Assembly (NCBI GenBank): GCA_031418035.1
Contig: JANOWU010000038.1
Coordinates: forward strand, 1 to 64,000
Length of the DNA stretch: 64,000 bases
Source of the DNA: JANOYY01 sp031418035
GTDB taxonomy: Bacteria; Actinomycetota; Acidimicrobiia; Acidimicrobiales; JANYDT01
Direction of reading: 5' to 3'
Made by a program: the position numbers and the translations under genes. The notes under the pieces were generated by a model. The model worked only from the letters and a program-made list of their open reading frames with translations. It was not told where the DNA came from and did not search any database. The first letter of the stretch is position 1; every line of letters begins with the position of its first letter. Positions 24,422 through 34,064 of the stretch are shown piece after piece.

Positions 24422-24441
24422 GGCGCCGTATTTACGGCGCC
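24422..24441. terminator. bidirectional terminator between tadC and the PASTA kinase
   Basis: Perfect stem GGCGCCGTA / TACGGCGCC with a TT loop, followed by TTCGTCGTT on plus. It overlaps the last codons of the convergent kinase gene, so it can end both transcripts. Confidence 0.75.
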
Positions 24442-26573
24442 TTCGTCGTTGAAGGCTTGTTGCTCACGGCCATCGTGGTGGAGGGACCGGGTGAGGTCTG
24501 TGCATCAGCGTCGTCGGGTGATGATGTGGCACGAAGAGCAGACGTTTGCGTTTCGGGAACTCCGGGAACCTCGGGGACGTTCTCACTTGTCGTGTACAGC
24601 GTGACAACCGAGTTTCGCCGCTGGCGCGTGTTGCGCAAAGGACGGGTGTGCAGGAGGGGTTGATCGGCCGGCCCGATGGTGTTCCCGATTCGAAACCCGG
24701 CAGCACGTAGTTTCGCGCTCGCTTCACCCGGGAGCAGTCCGATGACGTTGGGCACGATCGCAAAGGCCGGACCCGTCGACACGTACACCTTGATCTCGCT
24801 CCCGCGATCGACGACCGCTCCGGCCTTGGGATCGCTCCCGTAGACCGTGCCCTTCGGCGAATCACTTGCCGATTTGACGATCTTCACGACGAAGTCCGAA
24901 CCGACCGTCGCGGCGACGTCGGCTTCGGCGAGGCCGGCCAGCTTCGGAACGGGCAGCGTCGGCAGACCACCCGACACCACCAGGCGGATCTCCGTGCCCG
25001 GCGCGACCTCGCCGGTCGGCGTCCACCGAATGACTTTGCCCTCCTCGACGACGGTGCTCGACTCGACGATCGGGAACGCACCGACGCGTAAACGAAGTGC
25101 ACGTAGCGTCCCCGTGGCGGTATCGACGCTCAGGCCGGTGAGGTCAGGAACGGGAATCGGCTTCGGGCCGTTCGAGATCGTCACCTCGATTGCGTTCTTC
25201 TCAGCAAGCTTTTCACCAACGGCCGGTACCTGTTCGAGAATTCTTCCCTTGGGTACGTCCTCGTTGAACACGGCATCGGTTTGGTTCACCTCGAAGCGAA
25301 GCGGCTGTACCGCCTCGCGTGCGTCGGCGATCGTCTTCCCGGCCAGTTCAGGGACTGCATGAGTCGGTATGCGTCGGCTCCACGCGAAGCCGGCGCCGGC
25401 AGCCACCACAGCAAGCACACTTAGTACTGCTACGGGAATCTTCCATCGGGCTCGAGACTTCGCCTCGGACGCCAGGCTCTTTGGTCCCGAGGCAGCGGCG
25501 GAGGCCTGGTCGTCTTCATCCAGGGCGAGATCGAAGATGCCGGTCTGTTTCGCAGTCTTGTTGGCAGCCGAATCGGGGAGGGGCACGGTGGGAAGGCCTG
25601 TCGCATCGAGCCGCGTGACCTTTACCTTCGTGCCGCTCGCGCCGAGTGCCGCGTGACGCGTCGGGTCCTGGTCGACCAGGTCGGTGCGCTTCGCCAACCG
25701 CGACCCATCGAGCGAGAGGGGCTCGGCTTTCGGGAGCGTCTTGGCGAGTTCCTCAAGCGCCTGTACCAACGCCGCAGCATCAAGACGCTTGCTAGGGTCC
25801 AAGGTGCCAGCCGCTTCGACAACAGCACCGAGCGGTCCTAGCTCGAACGGCGCCTCGATCGAGTGCTTGAGACGTGCCACGGTCGTCCCGGCGAGCGTAT
25901 CTGCGGTGAACGGAACTGATCCCGTCACGGCCTCGATGAGCACGAGCGCGAGGGAATAGACGTCACTGCGCCCGTCGATGGGACGATTGTCGGCCTGTTC
26001 CGGGGACAGGTAGCGTGCGCTCCCGACCGGCGTCCCGTTGTGCTCGGTGCGGCCGAAATCGGCCAACGCCCGGGCGAGCCCGAAATCGGCGATGCGAACC
26101 CGTTGGTCGTCGCCGAAAATCAGGTTGGCGGGCTTGATGTCGCGGTGCACGAGGTCTCTCGCATGTGCAAAGGCCAGACCGCGGGCCGCGTCGAGACCGA
26201 TCCGTGTCGCCTGCGACGGACTCAGTCGATGGCCGTTGTCGAGCAGCTCACGAAGCGTGCCACCGCCGAGGTATTCCGTCACAAGAAACGGCGGCTCACC
26301 GGTCGCGTTCTCGCCGTCGTTGACGTCGAACACGGTAACGATGTTGGGGTGGCTCAAAGGCGCGAGAGCCTCGGCTTCCTGTCGGAAGCGTCGGACGAAA
26401 CCGTCATCGTCGGCGAAAGATGCGTGGAGAACCTTGACGGCGACCATGCGGCGGAGCCGTCGGTCCTCGGCTCGGTAGACGCGGGCAGATCCGCCGACCC
26501 CAACCAAATCGAGAAGTGCGTAACGCTGGTCCAGCACATGGCCGACCAGGTTCTCGGTGAAGACACTGGCCAT
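24432..26573 (-). CDS. Ser/Thr protein kinase with four PASTA domains (PknB type)
   Basis: A 713-residue membrane kinase. The kinase domain (about 15-290) has glycine loop VGVGGSARV, K47 in VAVKVL, HRDIKPANLI (D145) and DFG (163-165). A juxtamembrane linker leads to one helix (about 375-395) and four extracellular PASTA repeats, each opening with a VP-x-L/V-x-G motif (AVPELAGK, PVPDLTGL, PVPKLAGL, IVPNVIGL). PASTA domains sense muropeptides or cell-wall precursors and the kinase controls growth and division. A Thr/Ser-rich tail ends the protein. The frame is open 36 codons further upstream; ATG 26573 fits the family start. Confidence 0.94.
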   Translation of the reverse strand: MASVFTENLVGHVLDQRYALLDLVGVGGSARVYRAEDRRLRRMVAVKVLHASFADDDGFVRRFRQEAEALAPLSHPNIVTVFDVNDGENATGEPPFLVTEYLGGGTLRELLDNGHRLSPSQATRIGLDAARGLAFAHARDLVHRDIKPANLIFGDDQRVRIADFGLARALADFGRTEHNGTPVGSARYLSPEQADNRPIDGRSDVYSLALVLIEAVTGSVPFTADTLAGTTVARLKHSIEAPFELGPLGAVVEAAGTLDPSKRLDAAALVQALEELAKTLPKAEPLSLDGSRLAKRTDLVDQDPTRHAALGASGTKVKVTRLDATGLPTVPLPDSAANKTAKQTGIFDLALDEDDQASAAASGPKSLASEAKSRARWKIPVAVLSVLAVVAAGAGFAWSRRIPTHAVPELAGKTIADAREAVQPLRFEVNQTDAVFNEDVPKGRILEQVPAVGEKLAEKNAIEVTISNGPKPIPVPDLTGLSVDTATGTLRALRLRVGAFPIVESSTVVEEGKVIRWTPTGEVAPGTEIRLVVSGGLPTLPVPKLAGLAEADVAATVGSDFVVKIVKSASDSPKGTVYGSDPKAGAVVDRGSEIKVYVSTGPAFAIVPNVIGLLPGEASAKLRAAGFRIGNTIGPADQPLLHTRPLRNTRQRRNSVVTLYTTSENVPEVPGVPETQTSALRATSSPDDADAQTSPGPSTTMAVSNKPSTTKAP

Positions 26574-26617
26574 TTGTATCGAGGGTAGTGCCGCGAACCT
26601 GCGAAACTGTGGAATTG

Positions 26618-27106
26618 ATGAACCAGGACACGTTGGAAACAGGCACCCCCGAAGAGTCGACTGACGAGGCCCGGCGTGCACAACGTCGAGCAGAGCGTGC
26701 GCCGTTGAAGGCTCGGATTGCCATTGGCTTGCTCGTTCTCGGCTGTCTCGTCGGCGTTACCTGGGGTTTCGGGAGCGCGAAGAACCAGACCGAGGGACAA
26801 CTCCCGTCGGCGATCGAGGCCATCAGCCCGGTGAACAACGCGCTTACGGTTCCGTCGCAGTCCACGATCACGGTGGACCTGAAGTTCGGCTTCGACGCCG
26901 ATCTGGTCATCGACGGGGTGGAAATCCCTCGTGATCAGACCAAGTACGACAAGGCGACGGCGGTGCTTCGTTTCACGCCGGGCCCCGATAAGGACATGAA
27001 GGAACTCGCCGGCGGGGTTCGCCGTGTGTTGGTCATCTACTGGCCCTTGGAAGGTACCCGCGAGGCCAACGGCGAAACGTACAACTGGACCTTCACCGTC
27101 ACCTGA
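26618..27106 (+). CDS. hypothetical single-pass membrane protein with Ig-like extracytoplasmic domain
   Basis: A 162-residue protein. A charged cytoplasmic N-terminus (EARRAQRRAERAPLKAR) precedes one membrane helix (IAIGLLVLGCLVGVTWGFG). A domain of about 110 residues follows whose pattern (AISPVNNALTVPSQSTITVDL to NGETYNWTFTV) resembles a CopC/Ig-like beta sandwich. No copper-binding His/Met cluster is visible. Divergent from the PASTA kinase, only 44 bp away. Start uncertain: GTG at 26588 or 26609 would add up to 10 residues. Confidence 0.7.
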   Translation: MNQDTLETGTPEESTDEARRAQRRAERAPLKARIAIGLLVLGCLVGVTWGFGSAKNQTEGQLPSAIEAISPVNNALTVPSQSTITVDLKFGFDADLVIDGVEIPRDQTKYDKATAVLRFTPGPDKDMKELAGGVRRVLVIYWPLEGTREANGETYNWTFTVT

Positions 27107-27133
27107 TCGCGGCGGCGGTCCTTCCCCTCCGAG

Positions 27134-27210
27134 CTTGTGGTGCGTTTGGGTAGCTTGTGGTGCGTTTGGGCCGCCCGTACGCACCACAAGGGGTCTGAAC
27201 GCACCACAAG
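27134..27210. repeat. four-unit palindromic repeat array (copy 2)
   Basis: Same layout as 561-639: two direct copies of CTTGTGGTGCGTTTGG (27134-27149, 27154-27169) then two inverted copies (27175-27190, 27195-27210, each with two substitutions at its outer end), on a 20-bp period. It lies between two plus-strand membrane-protein genes. Confidence 0.88.
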
Positions 27211-27288
27211 CTCGGGAGAGGCTCTGGTGGCGGGCGCGCGGGCGGGGAAGTGCTCAAGGTTGTGGGGAAATGAGCCGATGTTCAGTTC

Positions 27289-27855
27289 GTGAACACCTTG
27301 GTGCTGGACCTCCAACGGATGTGGCTCTCACACCACGACGATGATCAACTGGTTCGCTGTATCGAGGTGCAGGGCCGCCACGTGTGTCGACGCTGCGCCG
27401 TCCTCTACCCGGTCGCCCTCCTGGTTCTCGGTGCCATCGCCATCGGGCTCTCCATTCCGACGTGGACGATGTTCGTGCTCCCGATTCCCGCGGTGGTCGA
27501 GTTCATCGCCGAGACTCGGGGGCTTTCGTATGTGCCGAGACGGCAGGCTCTCCTGACGGCGATCGCGGCACCTGCCCTGGGTCTTGGGTTTTCGCGCGCC
27601 GTCGACAACCCCCTCGACGGCGCGTTGTGGACCATGGTCGCGCTCTGTGTCGTGCCCTGCCTCGTTGCTGCGACGATCCGGGCTCACGAGGAGCAGCGCG
27701 TGGCGCGGCGAATACGCAAAGACGGCGAAGAAGACCATCCGCTGCTCCGAGGATTCGGGTCTGCGCAGGAGTTTCAGCGGTATCTCGATGCGGCCGGTGA
27801 GGCAGTGGCGGCGGCGTCGGCGGCCAACGATCGCCCCCCGACGCTGCGTCGATAA
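27289..27855 (+). CDS. small membrane protein, DUF2085-like
   Basis: A 188-residue protein. The N-terminus contains HH and a CxxC pair in CIEVQGRHVCRRCAVLYP, reminiscent of DUF2085 (which has a conserved Cys-His region before its helices). Four hydrophobic segments follow: ALLVLGAIAIGLSI, MFVLPIPAVVEFIA, AIAAPALGLGFS and LWTMVALCVVPCLVAAT. A charged C-terminal tail runs from about 135. GTG start. Assignment to DUF2085 is tentative. Confidence 0.65.
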   Translation: MNTLVLDLQRMWLSHHDDDQLVRCIEVQGRHVCRRCAVLYPVALLVLGAIAIGLSIPTWTMFVLPIPAVVEFIAETRGLSYVPRRQALLTAIAAPALGLGFSRAVDNPLDGALWTMVALCVVPCLVAATIRAHEEQRVARRIRKDGEEDHPLLRGFGSAQEFQRYLDAAGEAVAAASAANDRPPTLRR

Positions 27856-27919
27856 CGGTGCCACCGACAGCATCGGGAGTCGACGGTGCCACCGACGCTT
27901 GTCCGGGGCGTCGCGTGAC

Positions 27920-30040
27920 TCAGGTCGGCAACTGACCCGTTTCGAGCAGAGCCTCGAATGCGGCCTCGTCGAGAATGGGGATGCCGAGTTCTTCGGCCTT
28001 CGTCACCTTCGCGGCTCCCGGGTCGTTCCCGACGACGACCGCAGTGGTCTTCTTCGACACACTTCTCGGGGACTTGCCGCCGCGTGAGGTGATGGCCTCC
28101 TCGGCGCCGTCACGGCTGAAGCCGGCGAGCGAGCCCGTCACGACAATCGCCATGCCCGTGAGCGTTTGAGGAGCAGACGGTGCGGCGGGGCCCTCAAAGT
28201 TCAGACCGTATGCGCGCAGACGATCAATCGTGTCGCGATTCTCGGGCACGGCAAACCATTCGGCCACGCTCGCGGCAATGACGCCGCCGACACCCTCGGT
28301 CGCTGCGATCTCGTCGGCGGACGCATTAGCAAGGCGGTCCATGGAACCGAAGGCCTTGGCAAGCGTTTGTCCGATGGTCGCACCGACATGGCGAATGTTG
28401 AGCCCGAAGAGGAGATTGCCGAGGGGGCGGGTCTTCGACGCCTCGATCGCCGCGAGGAGGTTCTGAATCGACACCCCACCAAATCCCTCGATCTGTCCGA
28501 TCCTGTCGATTCGATTCTTGAGTTCGTAGACGTCGGCGACCGTTTCGATGAGTCCGACGTCGAGGAAGGTCTGCACCGTCCGCTCGCCGAGTCCCTCGAT
28601 GTCGAGCGCACCGCGTGAGCCGAAGTGGGCGATCCGAGCCAACGACTGCGCCGGACAATCCCCGTTGGTGCATCGGTGGACGCTCTCCCCGACGGGCCTG
28701 ATCAACGGCTTTTGGCACACGGGACAATTGTCGGGGAACGTCCACGGTGCGAGGCCTTCGGGACGAAGTGCGAGAACGGGGCCGACGACTTCGGGAATGA
28801 CGTCGCCCGCCTTGCGGACAATCACGGTGTCACCCTCACGAACGTCTTTCACGGCCACCTGATCTTCGTTGTGAAGGGTGGCCATCGAGACGGTGGAGCC
28901 ACCGACGAAAACCGGCTCGAGGACTGCGAACGGCGTCGCCTTTCCCGTGCGACCGATCGACACTTCTATCGCCTTGAGCAACGTCGTGCGTTCCTCCGGC
29001 GGGAATTTCATCGCGATCGCCCAACGCGGGGCTTTCGCCGTGTTCCCCAGTTCCTCCCGGAGTCGCAACGAGTCAACCTTGATGACGGCGCCGTCGATGT
29101 CGTAGGGAAGATCGTTGCGGTGGTGTTGCCAGTGGGTGCAGAACGTGATCACTTCGGAAAGCGAATCGACTACCCGTATCTCGGGACTCACCGGAAACCC
29201 GGCATCGGCCAGAAACGACAGTGTGTCAGCGTGAGACGAGAACTCGGGCCCGCCCGGGGTGGCGCCCAGTTGGTAGCTCAGGAACGAAAGTTCTCGACTT
29301 GCCGTGATGAGCGGATCCTTTTGCCGAAGCGATCCGGCGGCGGAGTTTCGCGGGTTCGCGAAGATCGGTTCGCCTGCCTCGCGTCGTCGGCTGTTGAGGG
29401 CTTCGAACGCCTCGCGGGGCATGAACACTTCGCCGCGAACCTCGAGCATCCCTGGGGTGTCGGCACGACTCGAGTCGGAGTTGGAATGCACCATTTGCTT
29501 CGGTATCGACGCGATCGTGCGCACGTTCTCTGTCACGTCTTCCCCGATGCGACCGTCACCACGGGTCGCGGCGCGTTCGAAGCGTCCGCCACGATAGAGA
29601 AGCGACATCGCAAGTCCATCAATCTTAAGTTCACAGACGAATCGGACACCGCCGGCGGCTTCTGCGCCGAGGAGCCGTTCGTTGCGCTTCCACCAGCGCT
29701 CCAGTTCTTCGGCGTCGAACACATTGTCCAGCGACATCATCGGCTGAAGATGGGTCACAGCACTGAACTGCGCGCTCCCGACACCCCCGATGACCTGCGT
29801 GGGCGAATCCGGTGTTATGAACTCGGGGAACTCGGCCTCAAGGCGCCGCAGCTCATTGGCGAGAACGTCGTAGTCGGCATCGGAGATCTCGGGCTGGTCG
29901 GCGTTGTAGTACAGCTCGTTGTGACGGATGATGATCGACCGGAGCTGAACAATGCGTTCCCGGGCGCGCTCCTCCGAACTGGTCTCCTCTGTCGATCCTG
30001 ATCCGTCTGCTGCGATGCGTTCTCGGCCGTCCGTTCCCAT
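27920..30040 (-). CDS. ligA: NAD-dependent DNA ligase
   Basis: A full-length 706-residue LigA that seals nicks in replication and repair. Ia domain with NELYYNADQPEISDADYD; adenylation site K139 in CELKIDG; zinc finger CPVCQKP and CTNGDCPAQ; helix-hairpin-helix region (about 520-600); C-terminal BRCT domain from about 625 (LTGMAIVVTGSLAGFSRDGAEE). TATGGT lies 8 nt before the ATG on the minus strand. A short direct repeat, GACGGTGCCACCGAC, lies twice in the 64-bp gap downstream. Confidence 0.97.
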   Translation of the reverse strand: MGTDGRERIAADGSGSTEETSSEERARERIVQLRSIIIRHNELYYNADQPEISDADYDVLANELRRLEAEFPEFITPDSPTQVIGGVGSAQFSAVTHLQPMMSLDNVFDAEELERWWKRNERLLGAEAAGGVRFVCELKIDGLAMSLLYRGGRFERAATRGDGRIGEDVTENVRTIASIPKQMVHSNSDSSRADTPGMLEVRGEVFMPREAFEALNSRRREAGEPIFANPRNSAAGSLRQKDPLITASRELSFLSYQLGATPGGPEFSSHADTLSFLADAGFPVSPEIRVVDSLSEVITFCTHWQHHRNDLPYDIDGAVIKVDSLRLREELGNTAKAPRWAIAMKFPPEERTTLLKAIEVSIGRTGKATPFAVLEPVFVGGSTVSMATLHNEDQVAVKDVREGDTVIVRKAGDVIPEVVGPVLALRPEGLAPWTFPDNCPVCQKPLIRPVGESVHRCTNGDCPAQSLARIAHFGSRGALDIEGLGERTVQTFLDVGLIETVADVYELKNRIDRIGQIEGFGGVSIQNLLAAIEASKTRPLGNLLFGLNIRHVGATIGQTLAKAFGSMDRLANASADEIAATEGVGGVIAASVAEWFAVPENRDTIDRLRAYGLNFEGPAAPSAPQTLTGMAIVVTGSLAGFSRDGAEEAITSRGGKSPRSVSKKTTAVVVGNDPGAAKVTKAEELGIPILDEAAFEALLETGQLPT

Positions 30041-30054
30041 CGATTGTGACCATA

Positions 30055-30166
30055 GCCCGACGATTCGCGAAGCGTGAACGGCGAAGGATCGAGAGGAAGT
30101 CAGCGACTCAGCCCGACGATTCGCGAAGCGTGAACGACGAAGAATCGAGAGGAGGCCGCCGACTTC
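30055..30166. repeat. 56-bp tandem direct repeat
   Basis: Two units, 30055-30110 and 30111-30166, each starting GCCCGACGATTCGCGAAGCG and differing at about ten positions. They fill the gap between divergent ligA and the membrane-protein gene, ending one base before the TACGAT box of the latter. Similar in length and placement to the 57-bp repeat at 5244-5358 but unrelated in sequence. Confidence 0.85.
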
Positions 30167-30178
30167 TACGATGGATCC

Positions 30179-31084
30179 GTGACATCAACAATCGAAGCAC
30201 CGCTCCTCCCGATCGAGCGGTGGTGGCCGTGGATCTTGCGAGCGCTGTGGCTGGTGGTGCCCTTCACCGTCGGGGTGGCGCTGAGCGACGCCGTCTCGCA
30301 ACGCTCATCGACCGTCCGCCTCGTTGCGGTTGGTGCGGCCTGGGCGTGGTGGGCAGTCGGACTTCTCGCCGTACTTGTCCCTCATCCTGCGGGTCTCGTC
30401 GCCCTGCGATCCGGTTCTCTGGCCGTTGTCGCAACAGCACTGTGGTGCGTGTTCGAACGATCCTCGGTCGACGGATCGTCGGTCGTGGCCCTGTCGGTGG
30501 CGTTGGTCGTGTGCGGAGCGGCGCTGTGGTCGGAAACCGGGCACTGGTGTGTCAACGGTCCCGCATATGCCAACGAGCGACGCTTCCTTCTGCGTTCGCC
30601 GGCCGTGCTGCTTCTGGGCCCGATCCCAGTCGCCGGTGTGCTGTTGGCCGCGGCACCCGTTGCCGGGCCCTTGTTGTTGGCATCCAAGGCATGGGTGCTC
30701 GGTGGGGTATGTCTCGTCGTCGGCGTGGCGATTGTGCTTGTCGTCGCCCGAGCCCTCTATGCCCAATGCCGGCGATTTCTCGTCTTTGTTCCGGCCGGTC
30801 TGGTCGTCCACGATTTCGACGTTCTTCGTGAACCGGTCCTGTTCAAGAAGAACACGGTGGAACTCCTACGCGCCGCACCGGCCGAATCGGACAGCCTTGA
30901 CCTCACCGCAAACGCATCGGGGCTCGCGCTCGAAGTGCTGCTCACCGAAAAGGTCGAGATCACCAAAGTCAAGAACTCGCGCGACACCGGTGAAACCGGT
31001 CGAACGGCCCGGTTTCTCATTGTGCCCACGCTCCCGGGGCGTCTGCTGAAGACTGCTGCCGCGCGGGGACTCCGGGTCGGCTAG
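30179..31084 (+). CDS. hypothetical multi-pass membrane protein
   Basis: A 301-residue protein I do not recognise. Five or six hydrophobic helices occupy the first 200 residues (for example ILRALWLVVPFTVGVALS, LVAVGAAWAWWAVGLLAVLV, VLLLGPIPVAGVLLAAAPVAG). A soluble C-terminal domain of about 100 residues follows. TACGAT lies exactly 6 nt upstream of the GTG (30167-30172), supporting this start and a leaderless mRNA. Confidence 0.75.
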   Translation: MTSTIEAPLLPIERWWPWILRALWLVVPFTVGVALSDAVSQRSSTVRLVAVGAAWAWWAVGLLAVLVPHPAGLVALRSGSLAVVATALWCVFERSSVDGSSVVALSVALVVCGAALWSETGHWCVNGPAYANERRFLLRSPAVLLLGPIPVAGVLLAAAPVAGPLLLASKAWVLGGVCLVVGVAIVLVVARALYAQCRRFLVFVPAGLVVHDFDVLREPVLFKKNTVELLRAAPAESDSLDLTANASGLALEVLLTEKVEITKVKNSRDTGETGRTARFLIVPTLPGRLLKTAAARGLRVG

Positions 31085-31164
31085 CTCGGGCGCACGGGAA
31101 CTCAGCGACGCCGACCAGCCGTCGGCGAGGGACGCCGCACCACCAGCGCGGGCCCTCAGCGGCG

Positions 31165-32955
31165 CTACCAGCCTCCCGAACTTCCGCCGCCACCACCGCC
31201 GCCGACCGAACCTCCGGAGAATCCGCCGCCACCTCCGCTGCCGCCACTCGACGACGGCGCCGTGCGACTCGATCGCATGGACGAGCCGAGCGACGGGAGT
31301 AGCAACGGACCGGCACTGGCCCGTGCTGGTTCGGGGATGTTCGCTTTGCTGAGCGCCTTGCTCCAGGCTGCCGTTGCGCCGAGCGCGACCGCCCAACCGC
31401 TGTACTCGCGAAGGAACCCGTTGTTCCATGCCCATTCGACGTGCTGCCCCTCGCTTGTCTCCAGGAATCGACGAAACGATTCGGTGCGAATCGCAAGCGC
31501 GCTTCCTTCTGCGCTCCTGGACTTGAGGAGGAAGTGGTAGACGCCGAACGCCGCAAGGGTTGCCAGCGCCGCTCCGGCGAGGACAGCGAACAACGGAGAC
31601 GACACGAACTGCGGAATTGAGGTGCGCCGAACCGAGAAGGATCCATTCGGGCGGTTTCGGCGTGACAGGAAGAACCCGACAACGACGAGGAGGATGACAG
31701 CCGTGCCGATTCCCCCTTTGGCGCGGGGTGAGCCCTTCTGCCACCAGCCGCTGGCGTCGATGCGACGCTGTTGAGCGTTTTGAACAGACTTCCACGCAGC
31801 AGCGAACATCGGGTCGTACTTTCCGGTTTCCATGACACCGGTCGGGCCGACGAGAAGTTCCACGAGGTTCTGGTCATCGGCGTTGAGTTCGTTGAACTTC
31901 TTTCCTTTTCGCAAGACCAGATGCGAACCGTTCTTGTCGACATCGATGGCTTCGCGGCCCGCCATCCCCGAGATCCAAAGGGTCGGACTATCCGAGGTAA
32001 TATGTTCGCTTAAGAGTACTGCGCCCTCCCATGGTTGGAGACCCTTCGGTGGAGCGAACTCCGTGGTGGCCAGCTCATCCATGGCGTCGTCGGACACCAA
32101 CGTCGTGGCTCGACCACTCGTACCGAAAGCTGCATCGGCGGCGCTCCCGGCGTAGACCACGTTGCGTCCCCGGCGTCGCAACGTTCGATACACCAATGCG
32201 CCGAGACCGGTATTCAGGGCACCCATGCCGACCGCGAGGGGCACACTGTTGGAGTTCTTTCGGGCCGGGAGATCAGGGAGTGGAGGCATGGATACGCCTT
32301 CGGCAAGTTCGATCGAGGTGATCGCCGCGCCGATGGTCACGCCCTGATTTGGCGTGATGTCGGAAACGACGGCGCGATACCCCGCCTCGGTTTTCTCGAG
32401 GGAACAGCCACCGACCGCGCCGAAGGCCCCGGTACTGCATTTCGGATCAGCCAAGTTCATGCCGACGACGAGCACTTCGAGGCGGTCGGTGACCAACGTG
32501 TCTTCGTTGCCGATGATGTCGACGGCGAGACCTCGACTGGTGGTTTGGGCATCGGGGAGGGTGTAGCTCAACACGTAGCGATGCTGTCCGTCGACGGTCT
32601 GTTGGGGGTCTCCTATGCGGAGACGGGTTCGGTTGCCCAGCGGAGAGACGTCGAGCATGGCTGGGGCATCGGGAGACTCTGCCCGGACGTTCGTGGGCAC
32701 ACCAAAATCGTTGTCGACGTTGCGAACATAGCCATGACGCCTCGTTCGTGCCATGTCGTAATCGATGACTTCGCGAACGCGAACTCCTCCGTTCACGGCG
32801 GGGGCGATCGTGACCTGCTTGGCTTCGAAGTGCTCATAGCGCCCCGACCCGACCACTCCGGCCATCGCCAGCCCGGCGCTCCCAAAACCAGCAAGGGCAA
32901 CGACGCCGTGGCGCCATGGCCCCATCTTGCCGAGTTTCACCGATTCCTTAGGCAT
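31165..32955 (-). CDS. DUF2207 domain membrane protein
   Basis: A 596-residue protein. An N-terminal helix (HGVVALAGFGSAGLAMAGVVG) exports a beta-rich DUF2207 domain (about 40-230). Helices follow near 245, 420 and 455-475, and the protein ends in a Gly/Ser-rich tail (GGSGGGGGFSGGSVGGG) that is characteristic of this family. Family function unknown. AAGG precedes the ATG. Upstream of nothing co-directional; mnmA starts a separate minus-strand run after 53 bp. Confidence 0.82.
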   Translation of the reverse strand: MPKESVKLGKMGPWRHGVVALAGFGSAGLAMAGVVGSGRYEHFEAKQVTIAPAVNGGVRVREVIDYDMARTRRHGYVRNVDNDFGVPTNVRAESPDAPAMLDVSPLGNRTRLRIGDPQQTVDGQHRYVLSYTLPDAQTTSRGLAVDIIGNEDTLVTDRLEVLVVGMNLADPKCSTGAFGAVGGCSLEKTEAGYRAVVSDITPNQGVTIGAAITSIELAEGVSMPPLPDLPARKNSNSVPLAVGMGALNTGLGALVYRTLRRRGRNVVYAGSAADAAFGTSGRATTLVSDDAMDELATTEFAPPKGLQPWEGAVLLSEHITSDSPTLWISGMAGREAIDVDKNGSHLVLRKGKKFNELNADDQNLVELLVGPTGVMETGKYDPMFAAAWKSVQNAQQRRIDASGWWQKGSPRAKGGIGTAVILLVVVGFFLSRRNRPNGSFSVRRTSIPQFVSSPLFAVLAGAALATLAAFGVYHFLLKSRSAEGSALAIRTESFRRFLETSEGQHVEWAWNNGFLREYSGWAVALGATAAWSKALSKANIPEPARASAGPLLLPSLGSSMRSSRTAPSSSGGSGGGGGFSGGSVGGGGGGGSSGGW

Positions 32956-33008
32956 GATCCCTACCTTGTCATAGATGCGTCGCCGGAAGCGGACCCTTGT
33001 CGGTCACC

Positions 33009-34064
33009 TCAGCGGACGATACCGCCGGCGGCCACGAGGTCGTCGCGATACAGCACCACGGTCTGGCCGGGGGCGACCCGCCGACGTGGTTCCGTAAACG
33101 TCACTGCGACTGAGCCATCGCTATGCGCGCGTACAGAAACGGGAAAGGGATCGCCGTGCGCGCTCGTTTGGGCCAGAAGTTCGTGACCGGAATTGTCGGT
33201 GAGCACTCCGATCGAGTCGACGAACTGGTCGAGTACGAGCGCGTCGACGAGAAGCTCCTCGGGTGTCCCGATCGTCACTGTTTGTCCCGGCACGTCGACG
33301 TCGACGACGTAACGTGCCTCGGGAACCCCCAGCTGTCCGAGTCCGCGTCGCTGGCCGATCGTGACCAGCTCTACGGCGTCGGTGGTTCCGACCTCACGAC
33401 CCGACGTGTCGACGATGCGTGCTGAACGAAGCGGGATGCGACTGCCGAGGAAGACGCGTCGGCCACCGTCGGTTTTTGCAATGAAGCAGACGTCCATGCT
33501 CTCGGGCTTATCGGCGGTTCGCAGCCCCAGCGCTGTGGCGCGAGCACGGACTTCGGTCTTCGTCAGATCGCCGACCGGGAACACACATTTCGCCAGGACC
33601 GCCTGACCGATCATGTGCACGACGTAGGACTGGTCCTTCTGGGGATCGTGGCCGCGGCCGATCGCCACGCGGCCGTCGGCGAGCTCAACTCGGCGGACGT
33701 GGTGACCGGTGGCAATAGCGTCGTAGCCGAGACGTTCCGCTCGGGCGGCGAACAGATCGAACTTCACGTGTCGGTTGCATTCGACGCAGGGGTTCGGTGT
33801 GCGACCCTGCTGGTGTGCTGCGACGTAGGGGTTCACGACGTGGGTATCAAAATCGTCGGAGAAGTTGAATACGAAGTGATCGATGTCGAGTTGTTGGGCG
33901 ACGCGGCGGGCATCGTCGACGTCGGCGACGGAACAGCATCCTGAGTCACTCGGCCCGCCCCACAGGCGCAGCGTTGCACCGGCAATTTCATGACCCTGTT
34001 CTCGAAGGATCGCCGCGGCAACGGAGGAGTCGACGCCGCCCGACATCGCAACCAGGATCCTCAT
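33009..34064 (-). CDS. mnmA: tRNA 2-thiouridine(34) synthase
   Basis: A 351-residue MnmA/TrmU. PP-loop SGGVDSSVAAAIL at the N-terminus binds ATP to adenylate U34; a catalytic Cys is in NPCVECNRHVKFD and a second in DVCFIAK. It inserts sulfur at C2 of the wobble uridine of Lys, Glu and Gln tRNAs. Its ATG overlaps the stop of the upstream cysteine desulfurase (4 nt), which likely supplies the sulfur. Confidence 0.95.
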   Translation of the reverse strand: MRILVAMSGGVDSSVAAAILREQGHEIAGATLRLWGGPSDSGCCSVADVDDARRVAQQLDIDHFVFNFSDDFDTHVVNPYVAAHQQGRTPNPCVECNRHVKFDLFAARAERLGYDAIATGHHVRRVELADGRVAIGRGHDPQKDQSYVVHMIGQAVLAKCVFPVGDLTKTEVRARATALGLRTADKPESMDVCFIAKTDGGRRVFLGSRIPLRSARIVDTSGREVGTTDAVELVTIGQRRGLGQLGVPEARYVVDVDVPGQTVTIGTPEELLVDALVLDQFVDSIGVLTDNSGHELLAQTSAHGDPFPVSVRAHSDGSVAVTFTEPRRRVAPGQTVVLYRDDLVAAGGIVR

